A DNA stretch of 64,000 nucleotides. Origin: an uncultured Coriobacteriaceae bacterium (lineage in GTDB: Bacteria; Actinomycetota; Coriobacteriia; Coriobacteriales; Atopobiaceae). The stretch covers positions 1 to 64,000 of the forward strand of contig CADAAU010000012.1 in assembly GCA_902786015.1 (NCBI GenBank), in the 5' to 3' direction. The notes under the pieces are model-generated. The model did not search any database. It saw nothing but the letters and a program-made list of their open reading frames with translations, and was not told where the DNA came from. Both the position numbers and the translations under genes were made by a program. Shown here piece after piece: positions 1-9,284 of this stretch. Numbering within the stretch: position 1 is the stretch's first letter; each line of letters opens with the position of its first letter.

Positions 1-687
1 CAGGCGCTTGGACTCGCCGGACGTGCCGGCGACCGCCCCGTCGGAGACCTCCTGCTGGTCGCCGTAGGTCTGCACGTGGACGCGGTAGGTGACCTTGGGG
101 GCGACAATCTTGAACTGCGCCTCTTTTTCTCCCTCATATGCGCCAATGCCCTGCACCTTTACGGTTGCAGTACCAGCATCCTGGTTGTTTTGGTAAGAGA
201 TCGTATAGTCGGTCTCTTTCGTTAGCTGTTGCCCGTTGAGTTTTACCACGGCTTCGGGAGTAATGGGAGATCCCGAATAAGCCTGATTGGCAATCGGATC
301 GATAGTTGCAGACGCGATGCTCTGCTTCTTCTCGTCCTGAGCCGCGATTGTGCCATTCTCACTCCGCTTTTGTGTGTCATCACTCGATGCGGCCTCACCG
401 TCCGCACCACCACTCTGATCAACTTCCGTTGGAAGCAGCTCCGACGTCTCGGCCGTGACTTCGAGACGATTCTCTTTGGAGCTGCTCTCAACGGTATCGT
501 CGGCGCTTCCTTCCCCTTCATCCATGCGTGCTTGTGCGGTGTCCTCCAAGCTTTGCATACTGGGCACCGACGTTGCCACGTCTTGTTCCGTCGAGTCTGC
601 AAACGATATGCTCGGAGCAATGTAGAGTATTAGCGATGTGATTATCGCCAGCGCAAGTCCTCGGGCTCCAATCCGTTGCAATCGCAT
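1..687 (-). CDS. Secreted surface protein with ChW repeat (3' end outside window)
   Basis: The first 229 codons are visible; the gene runs off the left edge. ATG at 687 follows a good ribosome site (AGGAGAAAGGTG). Residues about 8-30 form a signal peptide ending near SFADS. A Ser/Glu/Asp-rich linker follows, then at about 120-190 an Ig-like surface module of the type with YSGSPITPE, TDYTISYQNN and AGTATVKV motifs. The last visible part (VTYRVHVQTYG, DGAVAGTSGESKRL) matches the start of a clostridial hydrophobic-W (ChW) repeat, although the usual Trp of GW is Asp here. ChW repeats sit in secreted proteins and are thought to bind cell-surface or host partners. The enzymatic or adhesive part, if any, lies outside the window. 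Confidence 0.75.
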   Translation of the reverse strand, partial: MRLQRIGARGLALAIITSLILYIAPSISFADSTEQDVATSVPSMQSLEDTAQARMDEGEGSADDTVESSSKENRLEVTAETSELLPTEVDQSGGADGEAASSDDTQKRSENGTIAAQDEKKQSIASATIDPIANQAYSGSPITPEAVVKLNGQQLTKETDYTISYQNNQDAGTATVKVQGIGAYEGEKEAQFKIVAPKVTYRVHVQTYGDQQEVSDGAVAGTSGESKRL

Positions 688-716
688 CAGTTCACCTTTC
701 TCCTAAATCAACAATG

Positions 717-2225
717 CTATACCAACCGCGCAGCAGCCACCTCGTGTACCTGCCCAACAGATCCAACAAGTATGCGCACGCTCGCATATTTGGACGGACC
801 ACGCTCATCCAGCAAGACAAGCGCGCGATAACCCCAGTCGCCACGTGTCACGGACTCATTTTGAGTATCTTTCTGGCCCTCCGAGTCCTCGGTGGCATCA
901 TTCTCCTCTGACACGTGGAACGCTTCGAATGACGTGGGAACGCCATCGACGTCTGTCAGCTCCACGAATATGCCGTCTTCCTCGGAGGCACATGCCGAAT
1001 CGATGGTACCTTCTACCACCAGATATGGCCCATTCTTTGAGACGTGCACGTCGGTAGCGCCGCCACGCGGATCACCCAACGACTCTATGGAACGCTGAGG
1101 CGAAGGAAGATATGGAGGTTTCGTCGCAAACAAATCGAGGTGTCGCTCGGCACGCTCCACAACGACATCATCGGCCTCAGCCATTGTCGAAGGCCCCATG
1201 TCGTAGGGAACCAACTTGGTAAATTTCGCCTGTTGATAGGCACTCGCAAAATACGGCAAAAGGTTGTTGCCAAACGAATCGCGATACATTACCAATCGAC
1301 CGTTTGCACCGGGGGCAGACCCCATGGTGGTGAAGTTGTCTGCCTCAACGCTCGTGACACCCTCCGTCGAGAACGAGAACGAGTCCGCAAGCGGCCAATG
1401 AGGGTCGTCTTCCGGCTGTGCGGTTTGGGGATGGAGCATGGCATCCACGTCGCCCACATGCCCGCTCGTTCCCTCGCTCTGATCGGGATAGGGCGCTGGT
1501 GACGACAGGAGTTTAGAAGAGAGCAGCCTGTACACCAGCAAAGCCCCCTCTGAGTTCCAGTGCGAATCCCGCGCATAGTAGAGCACGTCATCCCGAGCCG
1601 CAAAGGCTTCCCTCAAATCCACAGCCTGAATGCCACGCTCCATAAGCATGGGCATGACTCTGTCGAGGTTGCTGGGGCTTGTGACTGCCATCTCGTAATA
1701 CGGCATATGCTGTGGGTAGAGCGTGTTTTTGTTTGGCGCGATGGCAAACACGAACCCTTTGCCCTGCCCCATCACATATTCCTGCATCAGTCCAACGTTC
1801 GCAACGATGTTGCGCAGCTCATGCTCGCTCATTTCGTTACGTCGTTGATAGTCGTTGAGCGTACCCGCGTAATACAGCCATCCGTCGTTTCCGACGACGA
1901 CGTTCTTTGTGGAGGACGTCATAAACAATCGCTGCTTGATTGTCGCATCGAGGTCAACGAGCGCTCCACGGAACGCGAAGTGATCCACAAAGTAGTCGCC
2001 CGTATCCGAAAGCACGTTTATGTTCGGCCGTCCGTCCACAACAATGCTGGGCGCTGCAGCGAGTTCACGCTTCTCGGCACTTACGTCCTCTTGCACAAAC
2101 GGCATGAACACAAGAGGTGCGAGAGCCAAAACAAAGAACCCGACCACAAAAACGAGCGCCATCATGCGATTGACGTCCGTTTCCTGTCTCGCTGCCTCCT
2201 TAAGGTGCTTTGGCGCCATTCCCAT
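717..2225 (-). CDS. AlgJ/AlgX-like SGNH-hydrolase O-acetylation protein
   Basis: A 502-residue protein with one N-terminal membrane segment (residues about 20-45) and a large extracytoplasmic domain. It carries the AlgX/AlgJ-type signatures DSHWNSEGA (Asp-x-His pair) and YRDSFGNNLLPY (Ser nucleophile block). In known systems such proteins work with an MBOAT partner to move acetyl groups onto exported polysaccharide. The MBOAT gene lies directly upstream, its stop only 11 bases before this start. I chose ATG 2225 because AGGGGG is 7 bases before it; GTG codons at 2231 and 2228 are too close to that site. The acceptor polymer is not identifiable here. Confidence 0.8.
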   Translation of the reverse strand: MGMAPKHLKEAARQETDVNRMMALVFVVGFFVLALAPLVFMPFVQEDVSAEKRELAAAPSIVVDGRPNINVLSDTGDYFVDHFAFRGALVDLDATIKQRLFMTSSTKNVVVGNDGWLYYAGTLNDYQRRNEMSEHELRNIVANVGLMQEYVMGQGKGFVFAIAPNKNTLYPQHMPYYEMAVTSPSNLDRVMPMLMERGIQAVDLREAFAARDDVLYYARDSHWNSEGALLVYRLLSSKLLSSPAPYPDQSEGTSGHVGDVDAMLHPQTAQPEDDPHWPLADSFSFSTEGVTSVEADNFTTMGSAPGANGRLVMYRDSFGNNLLPYFASAYQQAKFTKLVPYDMGPSTMAEADDVVVERAERHLDLFATKPPYLPSPQRSIESLGDPRGGATDVHVSKNGPYLVVEGTIDSACASEEDGIFVELTDVDGVPTSFEAFHVSEENDATEDSEGQKDTQNESVTRGDWGYRALVLLDERGPSKYASVRILVGSVGQVHEVAAARLV

Positions 2226-2236
2226 CACCACACCCC

Positions 2237-3640
2237 CTAGAACCTAAAGTAAATGAACGGGTTATACGTACCACTCGACAGGCTCACCATGCACAGGAAG
2301 AGCAGTACAAGCGACCCGGCAAACGAGACAGCCCCCAGCGTGCCCTTGGAAGCCCCGTCCAGACGGGCCGACAAGACTTGCGGCAGCGAAGACGCGAGCA
2401 CGACGCCCACAAGCGCCGTCCCAATGAACTGTGGCGTGAGCTGCTCCATGGCGACGATGCCAGCGACCCGTGCACCAGGCGCCCCCGTGAACATCGTGGC
2501 AAGCATAACTCCCGCCTGTCCAAGCGTGTCGCATCTAAAGATCACGAAGGTACACATGACGACCAGCACGGTATATATGACCCCCAGCAGGCGGGGAAGC
2601 TTCCGAATGGGAACCACGTCCTCAAAGAGCAAAAAGAGGCCGTGGAGTAGTCCCCACACCACGAACGTCCAGTTAGCCCCATGCCATAGTCCGCATACCA
2701 GAAACACCACCACGCGATTGATGATGGCACGGGCGCGACCCTTGCGATTACCTCCCAATGGAAAATACAGGTATTCCCTCAGCCAAGTCGACAGGCTCAT
2801 GTGCCAACGGCGCCAGAACTCCTTGATGCTTGCAGACGCATAAGGATGATCGAAGTTTTCCTTAAAATGAAAACCAAATACCCTTCCCAACCCGATTGCC
2901 ATGTCGCTGTATCCCGAAAAGTCAAAATATATTTGCAGGAAATAGGCAAAGGCAGCCAGCCATGCACCTGCACACCCCAATGACCCAACCTGCAGTCCAA
3001 ACAGCGAATCGGCAGCGGCTGCCATAACGTTTGCTATAAGAACCTTCTTTGACAACCCCAAACAAAATCTCCGAAGCCCCGCGGCCACATCCCCAACAGT
3101 GGCATGACGCGACTCCATCTCCTGCGCGATGTCGTGATATTTGACGATTGGGCCGGCAACCAGCTGGGGAAAGAAGGAAATGTACAGCAGCACGCGCGGA
3201 TAGCTCGACTGATACTCCACGTCACCTCGGTATACGTCAATAACGTACGAAAGTGCCTGGAAGGTGTAGAACGATATGCCCAACGGCAATGGGATGTTGG
3301 GGACCGGCAGCGAGAGGCCCGCCACCGCGTTGATGGTCTGCACCATCATGCCCGCATACTTAAAGACGCCAAGCAGTCCAATATTGACTACCACTGACAC
3401 GACCAACAGGGCCTTGCGTGGACCTTTGCCATCCAGTTGCCCAATACAGCGCCCCATAACGTAGTTAAAGAGCGTACTGCCCAACATCAGCAATACCAAT
3501 ACCGGCTCGCCGTATGCATAGAACACAAGGCTCGCAATGATGAGCAGCGCGTTCTTGATCCTGACGGAGCGAGCGAGCCTATCGGCCAAAAAGACTATGG
3601 GCAAGAAAACGCACAAAAAGAAAAGCGAGCTAAATACCAT
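2237..3640 (-). CDS. MBOAT family membrane O-acyltransferase (AlgI/DltB type)
   Basis: A 467-residue polytopic membrane protein. The conserved MBOAT core is clear: FWRRWHMSLSTWLREY with FPLGGNRKG, and the active-site His in LVCGLWHGANWTF. Length and layout match AlgI/PatA-type transferases that pass acyl groups across the membrane to an SGNH partner, here the next gene. ATG 3640 has AGGAG 6 bases upstream. The pair forms an operon and is predicted to acetylate a cell-surface polymer. DltB is less likely because no dltA, dltC or dltD is seen nearby. Confidence 0.85.
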   Translation of the reverse strand: MVFSSLFFLCVFLPIVFLADRLARSVRIKNALLIIASLVFYAYGEPVLVLLMLGSTLFNYVMGRCIGQLDGKGPRKALLVVSVVVNIGLLGVFKYAGMMVQTINAVAGLSLPVPNIPLPLGISFYTFQALSYVIDVYRGDVEYQSSYPRVLLYISFFPQLVAGPIVKYHDIAQEMESRHATVGDVAAGLRRFCLGLSKKVLIANVMAAAADSLFGLQVGSLGCAGAWLAAFAYFLQIYFDFSGYSDMAIGLGRVFGFHFKENFDHPYASASIKEFWRRWHMSLSTWLREYLYFPLGGNRKGRARAIINRVVVFLVCGLWHGANWTFVVWGLLHGLFLLFEDVVPIRKLPRLLGVIYTVLVVMCTFVIFRCDTLGQAGVMLATMFTGAPGARVAGIVAMEQLTPQFIGTALVGVVLASSLPQVLSARLDGASKGTLGAVSFAGSLVLLFLCMVSLSSGTYNPFIYFRF

Positions 3641-3776
3641 AGAAAACTCCTAGCAATGTGGCCCAAGCCATCAGCCTTATGACTGTAGCACAGTACGGCA
3701 CAAAAACGCACCAGCAATACACGGATTGTAGTAGTCGCTGCCGCGCCTTTGTTTGACCTTGTTCTAGGACTCAATG

Positions 3777-4580
3777 CTATGGATTGGTCGCTGCGTCCTT
3801 TGCGGCAGATTCAGCCGCCGAACCGCCCTCTCCTTCGTGTGCCCCAGCGTCAGAGCTTTGCTCGGCATTGCCAGAGCCTCCTTGCTCCTCTGGCGCCGTC
3901 TGCGACTCGTCAGTAGCAACGGCCGTGGCGTTATGCTCGGTGTTGTAGCTGTCGTTGGCGGAGTAATCCTCATACCACACGTATTCTTCTTGGCTTGGAG
4001 TCGAATTCTCGTTGGCATTGTTCTCCTGAGCTGCACTGGCACCTTGTTTGGTACTGCCTTCCACGCCGCTTTCCGTCTTGTACGTCACATACCCCACGCC
4101 GTCTTCGATGTGCAACGTCAGCTCGCTCATCATGTCGAGATTGATTCGCCCCATTTGGACCTTTCTTCCATCCTGCAGGGCAATTGAGAACTCGTACGCA
4201 ATTCCGTCGTTGTCCGACGCATAACGAAGATCTACCGACTCATCACGATGAATCGCCTCGTTGGCCTTAAGAAGGTTCGGGCCCCACGACGACTCCCCCA
4301 TCTTTCTCATCATGAACGAGGCGATGTCCTCGCCAAGCGCGTTGCTCATGACCGCCGTCTTCGCATTTTCGGACCTGTCGCCAATTACAGAGGCAGACTT
4401 CGTCGACTTCCGAGGTTCGTTGTTCGCGGTTGATTCGGCCTGGGTATCCTGCACTTGGTTTTGCGTGTCTGACGCATCAGGTTCGGAAGGGCTTGATCCG
4501 CAGCCCGCTAGGCCGAGCACCAAGAACCCCGAAAGTGTCGTAGCCACAATGAAACCGACCCATGATTCTTTTCTGAGCAT
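3777..4580 (-). CDS. Lipoprotein of unknown function
   Basis: A 267-residue lipoprotein with the lipobox LAGC after a hydrophobic signal (residues about 8-28). ATG 4580 lies 8 bases after GGAGG; a GTG at 4595 overlaps that site and is rejected. The middle (residues about 60-150) looks folded, with alternating hydrophobic strands (DGRKVQMGRINLD, GVGYVTYKTESG). The last 90 residues are low complexity, rich in Ala, Glu, Ser and Asn, and probably form a flexible wall-spanning tail. I do not recognise the family. It is a single gene, separated from its neighbours by more than 130 bases on both sides. Confidence 0.7.
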   Translation of the reverse strand: MLRKESWVGFIVATTLSGFLVLGLAGCGSSPSEPDASDTQNQVQDTQAESTANNEPRKSTKSASVIGDRSENAKTAVMSNALGEDIASFMMRKMGESSWGPNLLKANEAIHRDESVDLRYASDNDGIAYEFSIALQDGRKVQMGRINLDMMSELTLHIEDGVGYVTYKTESGVEGSTKQGASAAQENNANENSTPSQEEYVWYEDYSANDSYNTEHNATAVATDESQTAPEEQGGSGNAEQSSDAGAHEGEGGSAAESAAKDAATNP

Positions 4581-4708
4581 CGTGGTATCCTCCACTCGCC
4601 ATTAAAGAAGCGCCTCTTTTGTCTATGCAGTCTCTTTTGTCTTTGTACTGAATCATAAACCAGCAACCAAGCGGATGGCGCGCAAAACCCAATTGGTTTG
4701 TCTTAGTC

Positions 4709-4776
4709 GTTACTATTCACTCCCGGAGGCAAGCGCCACCATTTCGGACAGCCTGCTGCCGGGTGCGAACAGTACC
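4709..4776 (+). repeat. MITE-like interspersed repeat, copy A (core deleted)
   Basis: 68 bp with near-perfect terminal inverted repeats: GTTACTATTCACTCCCGG on the left and the complement of CCGGGTGCGAACAGTACC on the right. Compared with copies B, E and G it lacks the central GGGGATACTCCCC palindrome but keeps both flanks (GGAGGCAAGCG and ATTTCGGACAGCCTGCTGCC). It ends 2 bases beyond the stop codon of the FtsX permease gene. Confidence 0.75.
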
Positions 4777-4778
4777 TC

Positions 4779-7700
4779 TTAGTCAACCGATTTTAGTGAC
4801 TCCACCATGTTTACGTTATCGAGCTTCTTGCGCATGCCAAACAGAATGAGAAGGCAGAAAAGCATCGTCAAAAGGATTGAGAACGCATAGCTCTGTGGAT
4901 GGATACTGCGGCCAAACATGAGGTAGTCGACCTCGGCAGCCTCGATAACGAAGGTCTCGAGCCACGTTCCAAACAACACTCCTACGACCGATCCCAATGC
5001 CGTCAATAACCCAATCTCCCTAAAGACATAGGAGTACACCTCATGGTGCGTGAATCCCAGCACCTTGAGGCTCGCGATCTCGCGTATGCGTTCCGTAATG
5101 TTGATGTTCGTAAGGTTGTACAGCACGATGAAGGCAAGCACGCCCGCGCTCACGATGAGGACAACCACCACCATGTCGACGACCCACAGAACAGACGAGT
5201 ACTTTTCGATTGTTTCCGAAACCGACGTTACCACCGATACACCCTCGAGCTCTCGGAGCGCGCCACACGCCTCGTCAATCTGCTCGGCGTCCGCGTCAAC
5301 GCTTACCATCGCTGTTTTGTAATCCGCAGGTCCAGCAATGGACTTCCACGCGACATTGCCCACATACACAGCGTTTCCGACATAGTTTTCCGAGATCCCC
5401 GTAACGTTAAGTTCGTTTCCGTTTCCCACGGCATTGCCTATAGCGTCTTGCTCGTACAGGAGCACCTTGTCCCCCACTCGCAACCCATACTTGAGGGCAA
5501 TCTTCTCGGTAATAACGACCGAGCGCCCGTCAAAGGGAATCGGAGTAGCCGTCATGCGATCTTGCAACGACACGGCGTCGTTTAGCCTTTCTTCCTCCTT
5601 GGGCACTACGACCTGCACCAGCAGCTTCTCATCGGTATCACTCGCCCCCACGAGCATGTTCTCTTGGTGCGCCATAACGGTATCCTTGACGGGGACCATC
5701 TCCGAGAGCTTTGCCATCGCGCTTCGTTCATCCTCATCCCGGGCGTCTTCATCGAACGAAATGGCAACGTCGTAATGCGTAAGATAGCCGTACTGGCACG
5801 CAAGTATGTCCCACAGCGAGTCCCTTAGACCAAAGCCGACGAGCAACAGCGCAGCACATCCCGATATCCCCACGACGGTCATGGCGAGTCGACGCTTGTA
5901 TCTAAACAGATTCCGGCACGTCACCTTCCACGAGAACGAGAGTCGCTTCCATACGAATCGTACGCGTTCCAAAAGGATTCGCTTTCCAGACACCGGAGCA
6001 CGTGGCAACATGAGCGTCGCAGGCACCTCACGCAGACTCGAGACGACAGCAGCCATCGTCGCCACAAGCGTCACCCCTATTCCCAACCCTCCCGAAATCA
6101 GTGCGACATCCGGCCGCACGGAAAGCGGGAAGGGCATCAAGGGAACGGAGTATTCGCTCGCGTATGCAAAGGTCACCACAAACGGCAATAGCTGAGTAAG
6201 GAACGCGATGCCTATGACGGCGCCTATGCCACTTGCAAGCCCTGCATACACCAAGTACTTCGTTGCGATATGCAACGTGCCATATCCCAACGCCTTATAC
6301 GTTCCCATTTCGATGCGGTCATCCTCAACCATACGTGTCATCGAAGTAAGCGCAACCAAGGCGGCAACCACAAAGAACATAAGGGGAAACACGTCGGCAA
6401 TCGAGTCTATGCGGTGGCTGTCGGCATCGTATGACGCAACTCCCTCATCCAAGTCCCGACCAAGTACGTGAACCTCTGGGAGCTCGATGTCGTCGATGTC
6501 CTTTTGTGCGTCATCAAGCTTTCGTTCTGCATCCGAGAGCTCCTCATGGGCTTTTGTGCGGGAATCCTCAAATTCCGCACGCGAATCCTCGTACTCCTTC
6601 GTTCCCGATTCGAGTTTCTTGCTTCCGTCCTCGAGCTCCGCGTGTGCCTCGTCTAGCTTCGCCCTGCCGCTTTCGAGCTCTTGTAGGGCGTTCGATCGCT
6701 GGTCGTCAAGCTCGGCCTGTCCCCGCACAAGCTCCTCATGACCTTCCGTGAGCCTTTGTTCCCCGTCCTCGAGTTCTACGGCACTCATGTCGAGCTGTTC
6801 CTGCGCGGCCTCGAGCTTTTGTATGCCCTCAAGCCCCTGTCGTGCCTGTTCCTTTGCCCCCGAGACCTCTTCTAGCCGTGTCTGGAGCTTTTCTATGGCC
6901 TCGTGTTCGTCAGAGGCATCGATGCCCTGCGCGCGGAGCGACCCCAACAGCTGCTCTCGGGCGGCATCAAGATCCTCTTTGGCCTGCATAAACTCCTGCA
7001 CCTGCAGAGCCACTCCACGAAGCGGCTCTACCTGCTCGCTCGGGGCACCCATGGCCTCGAGTCCGGCAATCATAGCGTTCAGAGTAGCAAGGGCGTCCTC
7101 CAAGGAGCTGGCATCGACACCCATCCCCGCAAGACCGGCAACCAGCTCGTTACGACCCGCGTCCCACTGTACCTGCCCATCTGCAAGCTCTTGCGCGCCC
7201 CCTATGGCCGACTCGAGCTTCGACGCCCCCTCTTCGGCTGCGCTCAATCCCTTCTCCAGAGTGGCTCGTGCCTCCATCAACGACGTCGTGCCCGTCTGTT
7301 GCAAAACGTTATCCACACCATCCTGGTAGGTGCGCAAGCCATCTTCGAACTGCGACCTTCCTGCTTCGAGCTCGGAAAGGCTGGCTTCTATCTGTTCCCA
7401 TCCCGCGTCAATGTCTCTCTGTGCGTTGTCGAGCTGCTCGTGCGCGTTGTCTCGTTCGTCCTCGTACGTCCTTACACCCTGCTCGTACTCCGCACGGCCA
7501 TCCTCCAACTCCTTGCGCGCTTCTCGCAGCTCGTCCTGCGCCTCATCGAGCTTACGTTGCCCATCTTCGAGCTCATCGAGCGCCTTCTGGCGCTCCTCGA
7601 GGTATTCGTCACGCTTTTCATCCAATTCCTCCTGCGCTTCACCCTTTACGTCAGCCAGTCTGCTCTGGGCATACATGTCCAGACGGCCTTCGATGCGCTC

Positions 7701-8465
7701 GGTCACGGCATCGACACGCCGCTCGTACTCGTCAGAGCCGCCCTCGACCTCCCGCGCATCAGAGACGGTCGCATAAGCGGTCGTGTAGAGCTTGTCATCC
7801 TTGAACGCGCAAGGCGCCACATAGGCATACTGCTGTACCATGCCCGAACCCAGCGTGGTGGAGCCAAAGCTCCCCATATACGGATAGGATGAGGACCTGA
7901 CGAGTCCCGTCACCAAAAAAGACCTGGCGTCCAAAAGGCAGTCCTCGTCATCTTTGCCGATAAGCTCGATACGGTCACCCACGCCCACGCCTTCTGCAAG
8001 CCTCTCGGCCCCGATTGCGCACTCGTCCTTCTTTTGCGGCCATCGTCCTTCGCAAAGAAGCACCCGATTTATGTAGCCATCCTGAGACGAGACGATCGAC
8101 GTGGGTCCTTGGGCGTTCGACTCCTGCGCCGCCGAAACATCCAAGGAGTTAAACCTCACCACTGCACGCTGTTCTCCCATACGAACCATGGAATCGTATG
8201 AGGCGTTGGCCATCACGTTGTCCACGCCTTCGACAGCACCAAGTCGCTCGATGTCGGCATCTCCAAGGCCGAGCGTCGATATAAGCCTTAAGTCATAGAG
8301 ATTCGTGCCGTCAAAGTACGCGTCCGCAGCCATGCGCATGATGGGGCCACACATCTTGAGCCCCGCATAGAAACCGCATCCAAGCGCCACGATGCCCATT
8401 ATCGCAAGGAATCGCCCGAGCGAACCCCGAATGCAACGCAAGACGTTTTTTGAGAAAGCCGACAT
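4779..8465 (-). CDS. FtsX-family ABC permease with long extracytoplasmic coiled coil
   Basis: A 1228-residue permease of a MacB/LolCDE-type ABC system. A first membrane segment lies at about 15-37, followed by a periplasmic-type domain to about 255. Residues about 255-660 are almost pure heptad coiled coil rich in Glu, Asp, Arg, Leu and Ala (many EELED- and LDEAHAELEDG-like units). An FtsX block with three membrane segments follows (about 680-800), then a second extracytoplasmic domain, and a second FtsX block near the C terminus (about 1110-1225). Such mechanotransmission permeases usually do not move substrate through a channel but act on an outside partner. The start at 8465 has GAGGGG 9 bases upstream; ATG 8474 abuts that site. 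The ATPase gene ends 16 bases upstream. Confidence 0.85.
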   Translation of the reverse strand: MSAFSKNVLRCIRGSLGRFLAIMGIVALGCGFYAGLKMCGPIMRMAADAYFDGTNLYDLRLISTLGLGDADIERLGAVEGVDNVMANASYDSMVRMGEQRAVVRFNSLDVSAAQESNAQGPTSIVSSQDGYINRVLLCEGRWPQKKDECAIGAERLAEGVGVGDRIELIGKDDEDCLLDARSFLVTGLVRSSSYPYMGSFGSTTLGSGMVQQYAYVAPCAFKDDKLYTTAYATVSDAREVEGGSDEYERRVDAVTERIEGRLDMYAQSRLADVKGEAQEELDEKRDEYLEERQKALDELEDGQRKLDEAQDELREARKELEDGRAEYEQGVRTYEDERDNAHEQLDNAQRDIDAGWEQIEASLSELEAGRSQFEDGLRTYQDGVDNVLQQTGTTSLMEARATLEKGLSAAEEGASKLESAIGGAQELADGQVQWDAGRNELVAGLAGMGVDASSLEDALATLNAMIAGLEAMGAPSEQVEPLRGVALQVQEFMQAKEDLDAAREQLLGSLRAQGIDASDEHEAIEKLQTRLEEVSGAKEQARQGLEGIQKLEAAQEQLDMSAVELEDGEQRLTEGHEELVRGQAELDDQRSNALQELESGRAKLDEAHAELEDGSKKLESGTKEYEDSRAEFEDSRTKAHEELSDAERKLDDAQKDIDDIELPEVHVLGRDLDEGVASYDADSHRIDSIADVFPLMFFVVAALVALTSMTRMVEDDRIEMGTYKALGYGTLHIATKYLVYAGLASGIGAVIGIAFLTQLLPFVVTFAYASEYSVPLMPFPLSVRPDVALISGGLGIGVTLVATMAAVVSSLREVPATLMLPRAPVSGKRILLERVRFVWKRLSFSWKVTCRNLFRYKRRLAMTVVGISGCAALLLVGFGLRDSLWDILACQYGYLTHYDVAISFDEDARDEDERSAMAKLSEMVPVKDTVMAHQENMLVGASDTDEKLLVQVVVPKEEERLNDAVSLQDRMTATPIPFDGRSVVITEKIALKYGLRVGDKVLLYEQDAIGNAVGNGNELNVTGISENYVGNAVYVGNVAWKSIAGPADYKTAMVSVDADAEQIDEACGALRELEGVSVVTSVSETIEKYSSVLWVVDMVVVVLIVSAGVLAFIVLYNLTNINITERIREIASLKVLGFTHHEVYSYVFREIGLLTALGSVVGVLFGTWLETFVIEAAEVDYLMFGRSIHPQSYAFSILLTMLFCLLILFGMRKKLDNVNMVESLKSVD

Positions 8466-8481
8466 CCTGCGCATCCCCTCG

Positions 8482-9183
8482 CTACCATTCCACGAATGTG
8501 GCGTCTGTGGGATGCTCGTTGACCTCTATGCTGTCGGCCCGCCCCTCCCGAATGTGGATTACACGGTCCGCAATTTGAGTAAATGCAAGGTTGTGCGTGA
8601 CGATGGCCACGGTATGCCCGCCGTTTCGACACGTATCCTGCAGGAGCCCCAGAATCTGCTTTCCAGTCACATAGTCCAAGGCACCCGTAGGCTCGTCCGC
8701 AAGCACCAGCTTGGGATTCTTTGCGAGCGCGCGCGCAATCGCGACGCGTTGCTGTTCGCCACCCGAAAGCTGCGCGGGAAAGTTGTCCATACGATCGCCC
8801 AGGCCCACCTGTTCCAATATTTCGTCCGCAGGAAGAGGATTCTTGCAAATCTGGTTTGCCAGCTCGACGTTTTCGAGGGCGGTGAGATTCTGTACCAAGT
8901 TGTAGAACTGAAAGACGAAGCCGATATCGTGACGCCGGAATTGGGTAAGTTCGCCCTCGGTCATACCGGTCACTTCGCGACCATCAAGCGTTATAGTTCC
9001 CGACGTCGCTGAGTCCATACCACCCAACATGTTGAGCACCGTGGTCTTTCCCGCGCCGGATGGACCGACGATTACCACGAGCTCGCCTCGTTCGATGCTA
9101 AAGGTCATACCGTGCACCGCATGGACCTCGACCTCGCCCATCTTATATGACTTGCACACATCGTCAAACTCTACGTACGACAC
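8482..9183 (-). CDS. ABC transporter ATPase (MacB/LolD type)
   Basis: A 233-residue nucleotide-binding protein: Walker [11 protein letters not shown]-loop region FVFQFYN, signature LSGGEQQR, Walker [13 protein letters not shown] and H-loop [25 protein letters not shown] is typical of the LolD/MacB/FtsE subfamily that partners FtsX permeases. The GTG start at 9183 follows GAGGGGAGG with short spacing; the open frame extends upstream but without a better site. It is followed by the permease gene and surely forms its motor. Confidence 0.9.
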   Translation of the reverse strand: MSYVEFDDVCKSYKMGEVEVHAVHGMTFSIERGELVVIVGPSGAGKTTVLNMLGGMDSATSGTITLDGREVTGMTEGELTQFRRHDIGFVFQFYNLVQNLTALENVELANQICKNPLPADEILEQVGLGDRMDNFPAQLSGGEQQRVAIARALAKNPKLVLADEPTGALDYVTGKQILGLLQDTCRNGGHTVAIVTHNLAFTQIADRVIHIREGRADSIEVNEHPTDATFVEW

Positions 9184-9284
9184 ACGACCTCCCCTCGCAC
9201 AAAGAAGCGACACCGCAATGCAACGCCCCTTCGAACTCGGTCACAATCATGAGCCAACGAACGATGGAAGGTCTCTGGCACCGC

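Noticed and set aside
7330..7776. Ser-rich plus-strand frames between 6.4 and 7.9 kb
   Set aside because: They mirror the Glu/Leu coiled coil of the FtsX permease; Ser and Arg come from the complements of its codons.
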